Source of the DNA: G963720475 sp963720475
Lineage (GTDB): Bacteria; Actinomycetota; Thermoleophilia; Solirubrobacterales; Thermoleophilaceae
Direction: 5' to 3'
DNA length: 64,000 bases
Assembly (NCBI GenBank): GCA_963720475.1
Contig: OY970394.1
Coordinates: forward strand, 558,001 to 622,000
The notes under the pieces were generated by a model, which was given only the letters and a program-made list of their open reading frames with translations, was not told the origin of the DNA and searched no databases. Position numbers and translations under genes: made by a program. This document shows positions 17,570-25,653 of the stretch, one piece after another (the stretch's first letter is position 1; every line of letters begins with the position of its first letter).

Positions 17570-18460
17570 TCAGCCGGCGGCGGCCCGCAGCGAGGCGAAC
17601 GGCGGCCGCTCGACCCACGCGACCTCGAGCTCGCGCCCGTCGGCGGCGCGGAACGGCGGTGGCTCACCCGGCGTCAGGCGGCCGTCGGCTTGGAGGCGCT
17701 CGATCACGACGCGCAGGACCGCGTACGCCATCGGGCCGAGATCGAACAGCGATTGGTGGGGGTTGATCCGCACGTCGAGGTCCACCTGCACCATCGCGTC
17801 GAGGCCGACAGCCTCGTAGACGTCGAGCAGCATCGCCGTCTCGATCGCGTACCCGCAGGCGAACGGAACCGACTCGAGCAGCTTGCGGCGGGCGGCGACC
17901 TCACCGGCGAGCGGCTGGGAAAAGGAGGCAAGCTCCGGATAGAACGCGCTCAACAGAGGACGCGCGGTGAGCTCGGTGACGCGCCCGCCCCCGTCGGCGA
18001 GCTCGAAGCCGTCGGCGACGAACGGCCGGCGGTACGCGCCCTTGACGAACTGCAGCTGGGGATTGAGCACGAGCGGCCCGACCAAGCCCGTTGCGAAGTG
18101 GGGATCGAAGCCGCGCGTGTCCGAGTCGAGGTAGACGACAACGTCGCCCGTAGCGGCGGCGAGCCCTCGCCACATCGCATCGCCCTTGCCGAAGACGGGC
18201 CCCAGCTCGGGTACGAGCTCGCCTTCTTGCCGCACGTCCGCGCCCGCCGCGGCGGCGACGTCGGCGGTCCCGTCCTCCGAAGCCGCATCGACGACCAGAA
18301 CCTGGTCGATCAGGCCGTCGAGCGCGAGCAGCTTCTCGACGATCGCGCCCACCGTGTCGGCCACCTCGCGTGCGGGCAGGATCGCCGTGATCGTGTTCGA
18401 CCGCTTGCCTGCGAGCAGCGCCTCGAGCGGGAAGTCGGTGTGGCTGTAGGAGGCAACCAC
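17570..18460 (-). CDS. gpgS: Glucosyl-3-phosphoglycerate synthase
   Basis: A 296-residue GT81/GT2-like retaining glycosyltransferase: N-terminal SVILPA-like ITAILPAREVADTVG, VDAASEDGT, the metal-binding DSDTRGFDPHF, a KGAYRRP segment, and FACGYAIETAML. It transfers glucose from an NDP-glucose donor to 3-phosphoglycerate, the first step to the compatible solute glucosylglycerate or to methylglucose lipopolysaccharide. GTG at 18460 is preferred; TAGTAC lies seven bases upstream on the minus strand. It is coupled to the phosphatase gene four bases downstream and divergent from an MrfA-like helicase. Confidence 0.9.
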   Translation of the reverse strand: MVASYSHTDFPLEALLAGKRSNTITAILPAREVADTVGAIVEKLLALDGLIDQVLVVDAASEDGTADVAAAAGADVRQEGELVPELGPVFGKGDAMWRGLAAATGDVVVYLDSDTRGFDPHFATGLVGPLVLNPQLQFVKGAYRRPFVADGFELADGGGRVTELTARPLLSAFYPELASFSQPLAGEVAARRKLLESVPFACGYAIETAMLLDVYEAVGLDAMVQVDLDVRINPHQSLFDLGPMAYAVLRVVIERLQADGRLTPGEPPPFRAADGRELEVAWVERPPFASLRAAAG

Positions 18461-18482
18461 GCCGCGCGTACTATGCCAACCG
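18461..18482. promoter_or_regulatory. Divergent leaderless promoter pair with fully overlapping -10 boxes (gpgS / helicase)
   Basis: Plus strand TACTAT (18469-18474) lies eight bases before the helicase GTG. Minus strand TAGTAC (reverse of 18468-18473) lies seven bases before the gpgS GTG. The hexamers share five positions, so both promoters cannot be opened at once. The whole intergenic space is 22 bases. Confidence 0.5.
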
Positions 18483-20765
18483 GTGGCGATCACGCGAGCA
18501 CAGCTCCCCTGGGACCAGGTGCTGGCCGCGGGAGAGGGCGACCAGCTCGTCGCGCGCAGCCGCTTCGGCGCCCGGCCGGCCAAGCCGGCGCCGCTCCCGG
18601 CCGAGCTCCACCCGCTAGTCGCAGAGCGCCTCGGGGCGGCCGGGATCACGGAGCTCTACTCCCATCAGGCGGACACCTTCGAGCGCATCCGCACCGGCCA
18701 CGTGATCGTGACCACGGGGACGGCGAGCGGGAAGTCGCTCGCCTTCAACCTCCCCGTGCTCGACACGCTGGCGCGCGACCCCCGCGCTCGGGCGCTCTAC
18801 CTCTACCCCACGAAGGCGCTCGCCCAGGACCAGGCGCGATCGCTCGACGCGCTTGGCCTTCCATTCCTGCGCGCGGCGATCTACGACGGCGACACGCCAC
18901 AGGAGCAGCGTCGCCAGGTGCGAGCGCGGTCGAACCTGATCCTCACCAACCCCGACATGCTCAACGTCGGCGTCCTGCCCCACCACTCGTCGTGGGGCGA
19001 CGTGCTTGCGAACCTCGCCTGCGTCGTCGTCGACGAGGCGCACACCTACCGCGGCGTCTTCGGCTCGCACGTCGCTAACGTGCTGCGCCGGCTCCGCCGC
19101 CTGGCTGCCGCCTACGGCACCGAGCCGCGGTTCATCCTGACGAGCGCGACGATCGCCAACCCGGTCGAGCTGGCCGAGCGCCTGACCGGGCTCGACGTCC
19201 AGCTGGTGGACGACGACGGCGCCCCCCACGCCGAGCGACGCGTGGCGATCTGGAACCCGCCACTCGTCGACGAGGCGACCGGAGCACGGGTGTCGGCGCT
19301 GTCCGAGGCGGCCCGATTGTTGACGGCACTCGTCGAGGACGAGGTGCGGACGATCTGCTTCCTCAAGTCCCGCCGCGGGGTCGAGTTGATCCGCGAGTTC
19401 GCCCGCCTGCGGCTCGAGGACGCGGGCAAGGGCGAGCTCGCCGAGCGGATCGCGCCCTATCGCGCGGGCTACACGCCCGCCCAGCGGCGCGAGATCGAGC
19501 GCCGGCTCGCCGGCGGCGAGCTGCTCGCGGTCGTGGCGACCGACGCGCTCGAGCTCGGCATCGACGTCGGAGATCTCGACGCCGCAATCTGCGTCACGTT
19601 CCCGGGCACGGTCGCGAGCTTGCGCCAGATGTGGGGACGGGCCGGCCGCCGCACAACGGGCCTTGCGCTGTACATCGCGGGAGACGATGCGCTCGACCAG
19701 TTCTTCTGCCGCCATCCCGACGAGTTCCTCGAACGGCCGGTCGAAGCGGCGATCCTCGACCACGAGTCCGATCAGATCTACCTCCAGCACCTCGCCGCCG
19801 CGGCGTACGAGCTCCCGCTGACCGGCGAGGATGCCGATGCCCTCGGACCGCGCTGGCAGGCCTACGCCGACCGTCTCGTCCGCAGCGGCGAGCTGCGCGA
19901 GCGCGGTGGGCGCTACCTCCCGCGCTCGGCCGAGTTCCCCGCCGGCCGGATCGCGCTGCGCTCGTCCTCGCTCGACTCGTTCGCCGTGATCGACGACGCG
20001 AGCGGCGAGCTGATCGGGACGGTCGAGGCCGCGCGGGCGTACTCGACGCTCCATCCTGGGGCGGTGTACATGCACCTCGGTTCGAGCTACGAGGTGCTCG
20101 AGCTCGACCCGCGGGCGCGCGCGGCCGTCGTCGAGCGCTTCTCCGGCGACTGGTACACGCAGCCGAAGAAGGAGACCGAGACCTGGATCGAGGAGGTGAT
20201 GGCGACGCGCGAGACCTGTGGCATCGAGCTCTCCTTCGGCGAGGTCACGGTGACGGAGGAGGTGGTCGCATTCCAGCGCAAGCGGATCGCCGACCGCGAG
20301 GTGCTCGACCTCACGGCGCTCGACCTGCCCGAGCAGCATTTCACGACCCAGGCGCTCTGGTACGAGCTGCCGGACGCGCTGCTCGCAGGCGAGTTTCCGC
20401 TCGACGCGCTCGGCGGGGCCCTCCACGCGACCGAGCACGGCCAGATCGCGGTCCTGCCGCTGATCGCGATGTGCGACCGCTGGGACATCGGCGGCCTTTC
20501 GACCCCCGCCCACCGCCAGACGGGCGCGCCGACGATCTTCATCTACGACGGGCACCCCGGCGGCGTCGGGATAACCCGCATCGGCTACGAGGGCTTCGAG
20601 CGGCTCGTCGGGGATGCGCTGCGGCTGATCGGCGAGTGCCCCTGCGACAGCGGGTGCCCCTCGTGCGTCCAGTCGCCGAAGTGCGGCAACCTCAACGAGC
20701 CGCTGTCGAAACACGGCGCGCTCGAGCTGCTAAAACGCATGGACGCAGCCGCGGACACGGGCTGA
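18483..20765 (+). CDS. DEAD/DEAH-box helicase with C-terminal DUF1998/MZB domain (MrfA-like)
   Basis: A 760-residue superfamily 2 helicase. RecA1 has the Q-region LYSHQADTF, Walker A GTASGKS and the DEAH box DEAHTYRG; RecA2 carries TDALELGIDVGDLDA and the arginine finger GRAGRR. The C-terminal domain holds four Cys (CPCDSGCPSCVQSPKCG) that bind a metal in MrfA, the Bacillus mitomycin-repair helicase. It likely unwinds 3'-tailed duplexes during interstrand-crosslink repair. GTG start, eight bases after TACTAT. Reading frame is intact over its full length, unlike several neighbours. A stem-loop follows at 20775-20817. Confidence 0.9.
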   Translation: MAITRAQLPWDQVLAAGEGDQLVARSRFGARPAKPAPLPAELHPLVAERLGAAGITELYSHQADTFERIRTGHVIVTTGTASGKSLAFNLPVLDTLARDPRARALYLYPTKALAQDQARSLDALGLPFLRAAIYDGDTPQEQRRQVRARSNLILTNPDMLNVGVLPHHSSWGDVLANLACVVVDEAHTYRGVFGSHVANVLRRLRRLAAAYGTEPRFILTSATIANPVELAERLTGLDVQLVDDDGAPHAERRVAIWNPPLVDEATGARVSALSEAARLLTALVEDEVRTICFLKSRRGVELIREFARLRLEDAGKGELAERIAPYRAGYTPAQRREIERRLAGGELLAVVATDALELGIDVGDLDAAICVTFPGTVASLRQMWGRAGRRTTGLALYIAGDDALDQFFCRHPDEFLERPVEAAILDHESDQIYLQHLAAAAYELPLTGEDADALGPRWQAYADRLVRSGELRERGGRYLPRSAEFPAGRIALRSSSLDSFAVIDDASGELIGTVEAARAYSTLHPGAVYMHLGSSYEVLELDPRARAAVVERFSGDWYTQPKKETETWIEEVMATRETCGIELSFGEVTVTEEVVAFQRKRIADREVLDLTALDLPEQHFTTQALWYELPDALLAGEFPLDALGGALHATEHGQIAVLPLIAMCDRWDIGGLSTPAHRQTGAPTIFIYDGHPGGVGITRIGYEGFERLVGDALRLIGECPCDSGCPSCVQSPKCGNLNEPLSKHGALELLKRMDAAADTG

Positions 20766-20774
20766 CATCCGCGG

Positions 20775-20817
20775 CTGTCACGTCCTGTGCATGTCATAGA
20801 TGCATGGGACGCGACAG
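20775..20817 (+). terminator. Long stem-loop between helicase and M23 peptidase genes
   Basis: Arms 20775-20792 and 20800-20817 (18 bases each) give 15 Watson-Crick pairs, two G-U wobbles and one mismatch around a seven-base loop (GTCATAG). It begins 10 bases after the helicase stop and ends 60 bases before the peptidase start. No T-tract; it could be a terminator or a 5' RNA structure for the next gene. Confidence 0.55.
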
Positions 20818-20876
20818 TCACTGCAAGCGCGCTTGCGACGGCGGGCGAACTGCCGCCTACGGTCGAAGAGATCACC

Positions 20877-21800
20877 GTGGGCCGCACATGCACCCCCTTC
20901 ATTGCCGCTGTTCTGCTGACCCTCGTCCCCGCCGGGGCATTTGCCAGCACCGGTGGCGCCATGCCCACCACCACCACCGCGCCGCGGGGGGACGCGCACG
21001 AACACGGCGGCGTCGAAGACGGCGACCAGGTGAAGAAGAAGCGCCCGAAGGGCAACGCGAAGCCCCTCCTCCGCAGCTTCACGGTCGGGCCCGCGCTGTC
21101 CTTCCACGAGGGCCGCTCGGTGCGCATCCGCTTCCGCATCAAAGACCGCTCGCGCCGGGTGCGCGTCTGGCTCGAGGTCCGTAGCCGGCACGGCAAGCGT
21201 TTGCGGCGGATCGACCTCGGCGACCGGCGCACGAACCGCCCGCAACGGGTGAAGCTGGCCGCGCGCGGGTTCCCGGAGGGCCGGCTGATGCTGACGATCG
21301 GCGCACGCGACGGACGCGGGCGCAGCCTGCGCCGGTCGAAGCGCGCGAGCAAGCAGGCCGGCATCGAGATCCGCGCGCACCGCTTTCCGATCGACGGGCC
21401 CTTCTCCTACAGCGGCGACGGCGGGCGCTTCGGCGACCCGCGCCCTGGCCGCACGCACAACGGCCAGGACCTGCCCGCCGCCGAGGGCACGCCGATCGTC
21501 GCGCCGCGCGGCGGCACGGTGAAGCACGTCGCCTACCAGGCCGAGGGCGCCGGCAACTACGTCGTCCTCGAGGGCGCGGGAGAGAAGCGCACATACGTTT
21601 TCATGCACCTCGTCACCGGATCCACGCGGGTACGAGCGGGCGAGCGCGTCCGGACCGGCGACCGGATCGGCGACGTCGGCAACACCGGGCGCTCGTTCGG
21701 CGCCCACCTCCACTTCGAGATCTGGGTCGGCGGGTGGATCGGCCGCGGGCACCCAGTCGACCCGCTCCCGTATCTCAGGCGCTGGGACTCCTGGTCCTGA
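20877..21800 (+). CDS. Secreted M23-family metallopeptidase (LytM-like)
   Basis: A 307-residue exported protein: signal peptide (about 1-22, GAFAS), a Lys/Arg-rich beta domain (residues about 55-180, with SFTVGPALSFHEGRSVRIRFR), and a C-terminal M23 domain. Zinc ligands are readable as His and Asp in THNGQDLPA and His in HLHFEIW, with the second-shell His in MHLV. Such enzymes cut peptidoglycan cross-links or act as inactive activators; here the catalytic residues are present. The GTG at 20877 gives a clean signal peptide and is preferred over the upstream GTG/ATG options that run into the stem-loop. Confidence 0.85.
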   Translation: MGRTCTPFIAAVLLTLVPAGAFASTGGAMPTTTTAPRGDAHEHGGVEDGDQVKKKRPKGNAKPLLRSFTVGPALSFHEGRSVRIRFRIKDRSRRVRVWLEVRSRHGKRLRRIDLGDRRTNRPQRVKLAARGFPEGRLMLTIGARDGRGRSLRRSKRASKQAGIEIRAHRFPIDGPFSYSGDGGRFGDPRPGRTHNGQDLPAAEGTPIVAPRGGTVKHVAYQAEGAGNYVVLEGAGEKRTYVFMHLVTGSTRVRAGERVRTGDRIGDVGNTGRSFGAHLHFEIWVGGWIGRGHPVDPLPYLRRWDSWS

Positions 21801-21845
21801 CGCCGGCCGCGACGGCGACAACTAGGCTTTCACCCGAGGCCGAGG

Positions 21846-23616
21846 GTGAGCGACGAGCGACACACGGGGGGACTATCGAGGCGTGAGCTGATACGCCGCG
21901 GAGCCGCCGCGGGCGCGGCGGCCGGCGTCCTCGGGGCGCCAGGGGTCGCACTCGCGCGCTCGACGGGGAAGCGCGTCGCGGTGATCGGCGGCGGCATGGC
22001 GGGTCTGACCGCCGCGCACGAGCTCGTCGAGCGCGGCTTTCAGGTGACCGTCTACGAGCCGACCGCGCTCGGTGGCAAGGCGCGCAGCTTGGGCGTCCCG
22101 AAGACGGGCAAAGGCGGGCGGCGCGGCCTGCCCGGCGAGCACGGCTTCCGCTTCTTCCCGGGCTTCTACCACCACGTGCCCGACACGATGCGGCGGATCC
22201 CATTCCCGGGCAACCGCAACGGCGTCGGCGACAACCTCGTGGCGACGACCGGCGGGGCGTTCGTTCGCACCGGCGGGCGCGCGGACGGCGGCCCGTTCGG
22301 CCTCGGCCCGGCCCCAGGCGACCTCTTCACCGTCGACGGCCTGCGCGCCCAGCTGACGGAAATGCTCTCGGGCCGCGGCGTCCCCCCGCACGAGCTCGAA
22401 TACTTCGTCGAGCGTCTGCTCGTCTTCGTCACCAGCTGCGACGAGCGCCGCTACGGCCAGTGGGAGCACACGAGCTGGTGGGACTTCGTCAGCGCCGCGG
22501 GCAAGTCGCAGGAGTACAAGACGGTGATCGCGACGGGGTTGACCCGCACGGTCGTGGCCGCGAAGGAGACGGTCGCCAGCACGCGCACGATCGGGAACAT
22601 GGGCGAGGCGTTCGTCTGGAACATCCTCGGCCGCGGCAACGACGGCGCGCTCGACCGGGTCCTGAACCTGCCGACCAACGAGGCCTGGGTCGTTCCCTGG
22701 GTGCAGCTGCTGCGCTCGCGCGGAGTGAAGTTCCGGCGCCTTGGCGTCAAGGCCCTCAACGTGCGTGACGGCGCGATCCGTTCGGTGCGCATGCGCGACA
22801 AGAAGGGCAAGCGCAGCGACGATCGAGGCCGACTGGTACGTGCTGGCGATCCCGGCGGAGCAGGCGCGCAAGCTCTGGTCGCGCGAGGTGCTGGCCGTGG
22901 ATCCCGCGCTCGAGGGCATGAACGACCTGTTCGTCGACTGGATGGTCGGCATCCAGTACTACCTGCGCCGACAGGTGGACATCACGCCCGGCCACATCGC
23001 CTTCATCGACGCGCCCTGGGCCCTGACCGCCCTCAGCCAAGCCCAGTTCTGGCCGAGCCGCAACTTCCGCCAGGACTACGGCGATGGCAGCGTGGCCGAC
23101 TGCCTGTCGGTCGACATCTCGGACTGGGACACGCCCGGGATCCTCTACAACAAGACCGCGAAGCGCTGCACCGCGAAGGAGATCGCGCGCGAGGTGTGGG
23201 CGCAGATCCGCGAGCACCGCAACGTCGGGCGGCACCTGCCTGACGACATCCTCCGCGCCTGGCACCTCGATCCCGGGATCACCTGGGACAAGAAGGCCCG
23301 CCACAACCGCAACGCCACCCCGCTGCTCGTCAACACGGTCGGCACCTGGGACAAGCGGCCGAAGGCGGTGACCAAGGTCCGCAACCTCTTCCTCGCGGGC
23401 GACTATGTCCAGACCGACGTCGACCTCGCGACGATGGAGGGTGCGAACGAGTCGGGGCGCGCGGCCGCCAACGCACTCCTCGACGCCTCCGGCTCGACGG
23501 AGTCGAAGGCAAGGACCTACAAGCTGTTCGATGCGCCCGAGCTCGAGCCGTTGAAGGCGGTCGACCGCGAGCTCTACCGCGCCCGCCGGCCGAACGCGCT
23601 CGACCGCCCGGGCTGA
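21846..23616 (+). CDS. Tat-exported FAD-dependent amine oxidase / hydroxysqualene dehydroxylase-like protein (one frame break)
   Basis: Flavin amine-oxidase fold with an N-terminal twin-arginine signal (SRRELIRRGAAAGAAAG) and the dinucleotide-binding VAVIGGGMAGLTAAHELVE. The second half contains IEADWYVLAIPAEQ and a C-terminal FAD block NLFLAGDYVQTDVDLATMEGA. The frame shifts +1 between about 22800 and 22822. Dropping one G from GGG at 22805-22807 gives KKASAATIEADWYV in a continuous frame. Restored length about 590 residues. Related proteins include HpnE and phytoene desaturase-like enzymes; a terpenoid substrate is a guess. GTG start at 21846. Confidence 0.82.
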
Positions 23617-23624
23617 GGCGCGCT

Positions 23625-25130
23625 CTACTCGATCTCTAGCTTGACGCCGCCGCGGAGGCCGTCGGGCGATGTCTGGAGCGAGCCGTTCAACTCGCCGAGG
23701 GGAGCGGTGAACAGCTCGCCGCCGATCTGGTCCTCGAGCCCTCCGCCCTCGCCGATTATCGCCTTGGCGAGCTCGGCGCCGTCGCCGCTGACGGCGATCG
23801 CTCCGCTCGCGCCCGGGACGGAGGTCGCCTTGCGGGCGGCCGCGTCGGCGACCAGGCCGGCCTCGTTGCCGGCGATGAAGACGCCCTTGACCACGCCGAA
23901 CGTGACCCGACGGCCGCCCTCGGTCGAGAGAGCGAAGAGCTCGCCGCCGTCCTTGGGCGATGAACGGCCGACTTTCCCTATCCCGAGCGCCTGCGCGAGC
24001 CGCGGCGAGCCCTCGACAAGCTTGGAAAGAGACTGCTCGAGCGAGTTCGCATCCTCGACGGCCGAGCGGAAGGCGAAGTCGCCACCGAGCTCGATGATGG
24101 CCGACGTGTCGCCGCTGAACTGGGCGGCGATGTCCTTCTGGACGTCCACGCCGGTGGAGCTGCCGATCTGCGCGAGCGCCTGCTCGAACTCCGCCTCACC
24201 CGCGGGGTTGACCTGCTTCGCCGCCTCGAGCGCGAAACGCAGGCTCGCGGCCGGGTCCCGGATCCCGAGCGCGATCTCGGGGCTGTCCGCGGCGCGCTCG
24301 AGCACCTGCGGAGCCTGCGCGCCGGTGGCGAACGGCAGATCGGTCGGTGAGAGCTCGTCGGCGTTCGTGTTGAGTGAGATGCCGACGTCGATCGAGTCCT
24401 GCTGAACCGTGCCGGTGAGCCCGAGCGACTCGATCGCGTTGACCCACTTGATCTTCAGCGCCTGCTTGGCGTCGGGGTCGTCGCTCTGGGCGAGCAGCTC
24501 CTTGATGTCCACGTAGACCGAGGCCAGCGAGTCCTTCGGGAGCTGCTCGAAGGCGTCGTCGAACTTGTCCTCGGTGAAACGGTCGTCCTCGTCGCGCTGT
24601 TTGATCGCCTCGCCGATGTTGTCCTTCGAGTTCGACAACAGCAGGACGTCGTCGTGCAGGGCGGAGAACGTGTCGTCGTCCTGATACACGGTCGCGCCCT
24701 CGGCGTCGCCGACGTCCTCCGAGCCCTTCTTGACCAGGGCCTCGGCCTTGTCGGTGTCCTTGACCTCGATCGCGACGAGGTAGTCGTCGCCGGAGAGCGC
24801 GTCGGAGCTCTGCGCGCCGAGCACTGCGTCGTTGCCGAGGATCGGCGCGATGTCGTTCTCGAAGTTCGCATCGTTGGTCACCGACTCCCGGAAGCCGTCG
24901 ACGAACTCCTTCCCGAAGGGGAACTTCTCGACGATCCCGAGGGCGGACTTGACCTGCGTGTTGTTCGGGCCCGTGCCGACAGTGATCACGAGCGGTGCGT
25001 CCTCGGGGAGGTAGCCGAGCGCGTTGTCGAGCGGGCTGTCGGCGTCATCGCCGAGGCAGCCGGCGAGCGCGAGCGCCGCGATCACGGAGAGCGCCGCGGC
25101 GGGGATCGCCTTGCGCAGGACCGCGCTCAC
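23625..25130 (-). CDS. DUF3352-domain lipoprotein
   Basis: A 501-residue lipoprotein with a GTG start (MSAVLRKAIPAAA) and lipobox LALAGC, then a long DUF3352 region. Its hallmark near the N-terminus is LPEDAPLVITVGTGPNN, with repeated beta-alpha units such as DYLVAIEVKDTDKAEALVKK and DSLASVYVDIKEL. These proteins are widespread in actinobacteria and have no established function. The GTG overlaps the upstream glyoxalase stop in GTGA, so the two are translationally coupled, although no functional link is known. Confidence 0.82.
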   Translation of the reverse strand: MSAVLRKAIPAAALSVIAALALAGCLGDDADSPLDNALGYLPEDAPLVITVGTGPNNTQVKSALGIVEKFPFGKEFVDGFRESVTNDANFENDIAPILGNDAVLGAQSSDALSGDDYLVAIEVKDTDKAEALVKKGSEDVGDAEGATVYQDDDTFSALHDDVLLLSNSKDNIGEAIKQRDEDDRFTEDKFDDAFEQLPKDSLASVYVDIKELLAQSDDPDAKQALKIKWVNAIESLGLTGTVQQDSIDVGISLNTNADELSPTDLPFATGAQAPQVLERAADSPEIALGIRDPAASLRFALEAAKQVNPAGEAEFEQALAQIGSSTGVDVQKDIAAQFSGDTSAIIELGGDFAFRSAVEDANSLEQSLSKLVEGSPRLAQALGIGKVGRSSPKDGGELFALSTEGGRRVTFGVVKGVFIAGNEAGLVADAAARKATSVPGASGAIAVSGDGAELAKAIIGEGGGLEDQIGGELFTAPLGELNGSLQTSPDGLRGGVKLEIE

Positions 25131-25501
25131 GAGGGCCGCTCCAACAACTCGATGCGGTAGTCGTCCGGGTCCCGGACGAAGCACAGCCGCGACCCGCCTT
25201 CGCGAATGCTGTACGGCGGCTTCTCGGGCTCGATCCCCTGCTCCGCGAGGTTCGCGAGCGTCCCGTCGAGGTCGTCGACTCCGATCGCGATGTGCCCGTA
25301 GCCGGTGCCGATCTCGTACGGCTCCTCCTGGGCGAAGTTGTGCGTCAACTCCAGCTTTGGCTCGTCGCCATCGCCCGGGAGGTTCATGAAGACGTTGATC
25401 GCCTCGTCGCGGATCGGGATACGGCCGATCTCCTCGAAGCCGAGCGCCTTGTAGAACTCGATCGAGCGCTCGATCTCGTGGACCCGGTAGCAGGTGTGCA
25501 A
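25127..25501 (-). CDS. Glyoxalase I-like (VOC) lactoylglutathione lyase family protein
   Basis: A 124-residue VOC-fold protein with the glyoxalase I metal-ligand pattern: His in HTCYRV, Glu in KLELTHN, His in GYGHIAIGV and Glu near the end in YRIELLE. It would isomerise a thiol-methylglyoxal adduct; actinobacteria often use mycothiol instead of glutathione. TTG at 25501 is the only canonical start after an in-frame TAG at 25523-25525. However, a TAGGCT box sits exactly six bases before ATC at 25511-25513, which would begin ISKLLHTCYRV, the better family N-terminus. The true start may therefore be a leaderless AUC. Confidence 0.85.
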   Translation of the reverse strand: MHTCYRVHEIERSIEFYKALGFEEIGRIPIRDEAINVFMNLPGDGDEPKLELTHNFAQEEPYEIGTGYGHIAIGVDDLDGTLANLAEQGIEPEKPPYSIREGGSRLCFVRDPDDYRIELLERPS

Positions 25502-25567
25502 CAGCTTGCTGATGCGCGCAGCCTAGCGGGCGTTGGGAGCGCGGCTCTCGTTACCATCCGGCCCCGC

Positions 25568-25640
25568 GGCGAGGTAGCTCAGTTGGTAGAGCACACGACT
25601 GAAAATCGTGGTGTCGCCGGTTCGATTCCGGCCCTCGCCA
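25568..25640 (+). tRNA. tRNA-Phe (anticodon GAA)
   Basis: A full cloverleaf is readable: acceptor stem 25568-25574 with 25633-25639, D-arm with AGCTCAGTTGGTAGAGC, anticodon stem CACGA/TCGTG with loop CTGAAAA (GAA, Phe), T-arm GCCGG-TTCGATT-CCGGC, discriminator A at 25640. CCA is not encoded. TACCAT at 25552-25557 is a plausible -10 box. No integrase or repeat of its 3' end nearby. Confidence 0.95.
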
Positions 25641-25653
25641 TCCTTCCCAGCGC

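Noticed and set aside
25568..25640. tRNA-Phe as a phage or island attachment site
   Set aside because: No integrase, no direct repeat of the tRNA 3' end and no change in composition or gene content on either side.
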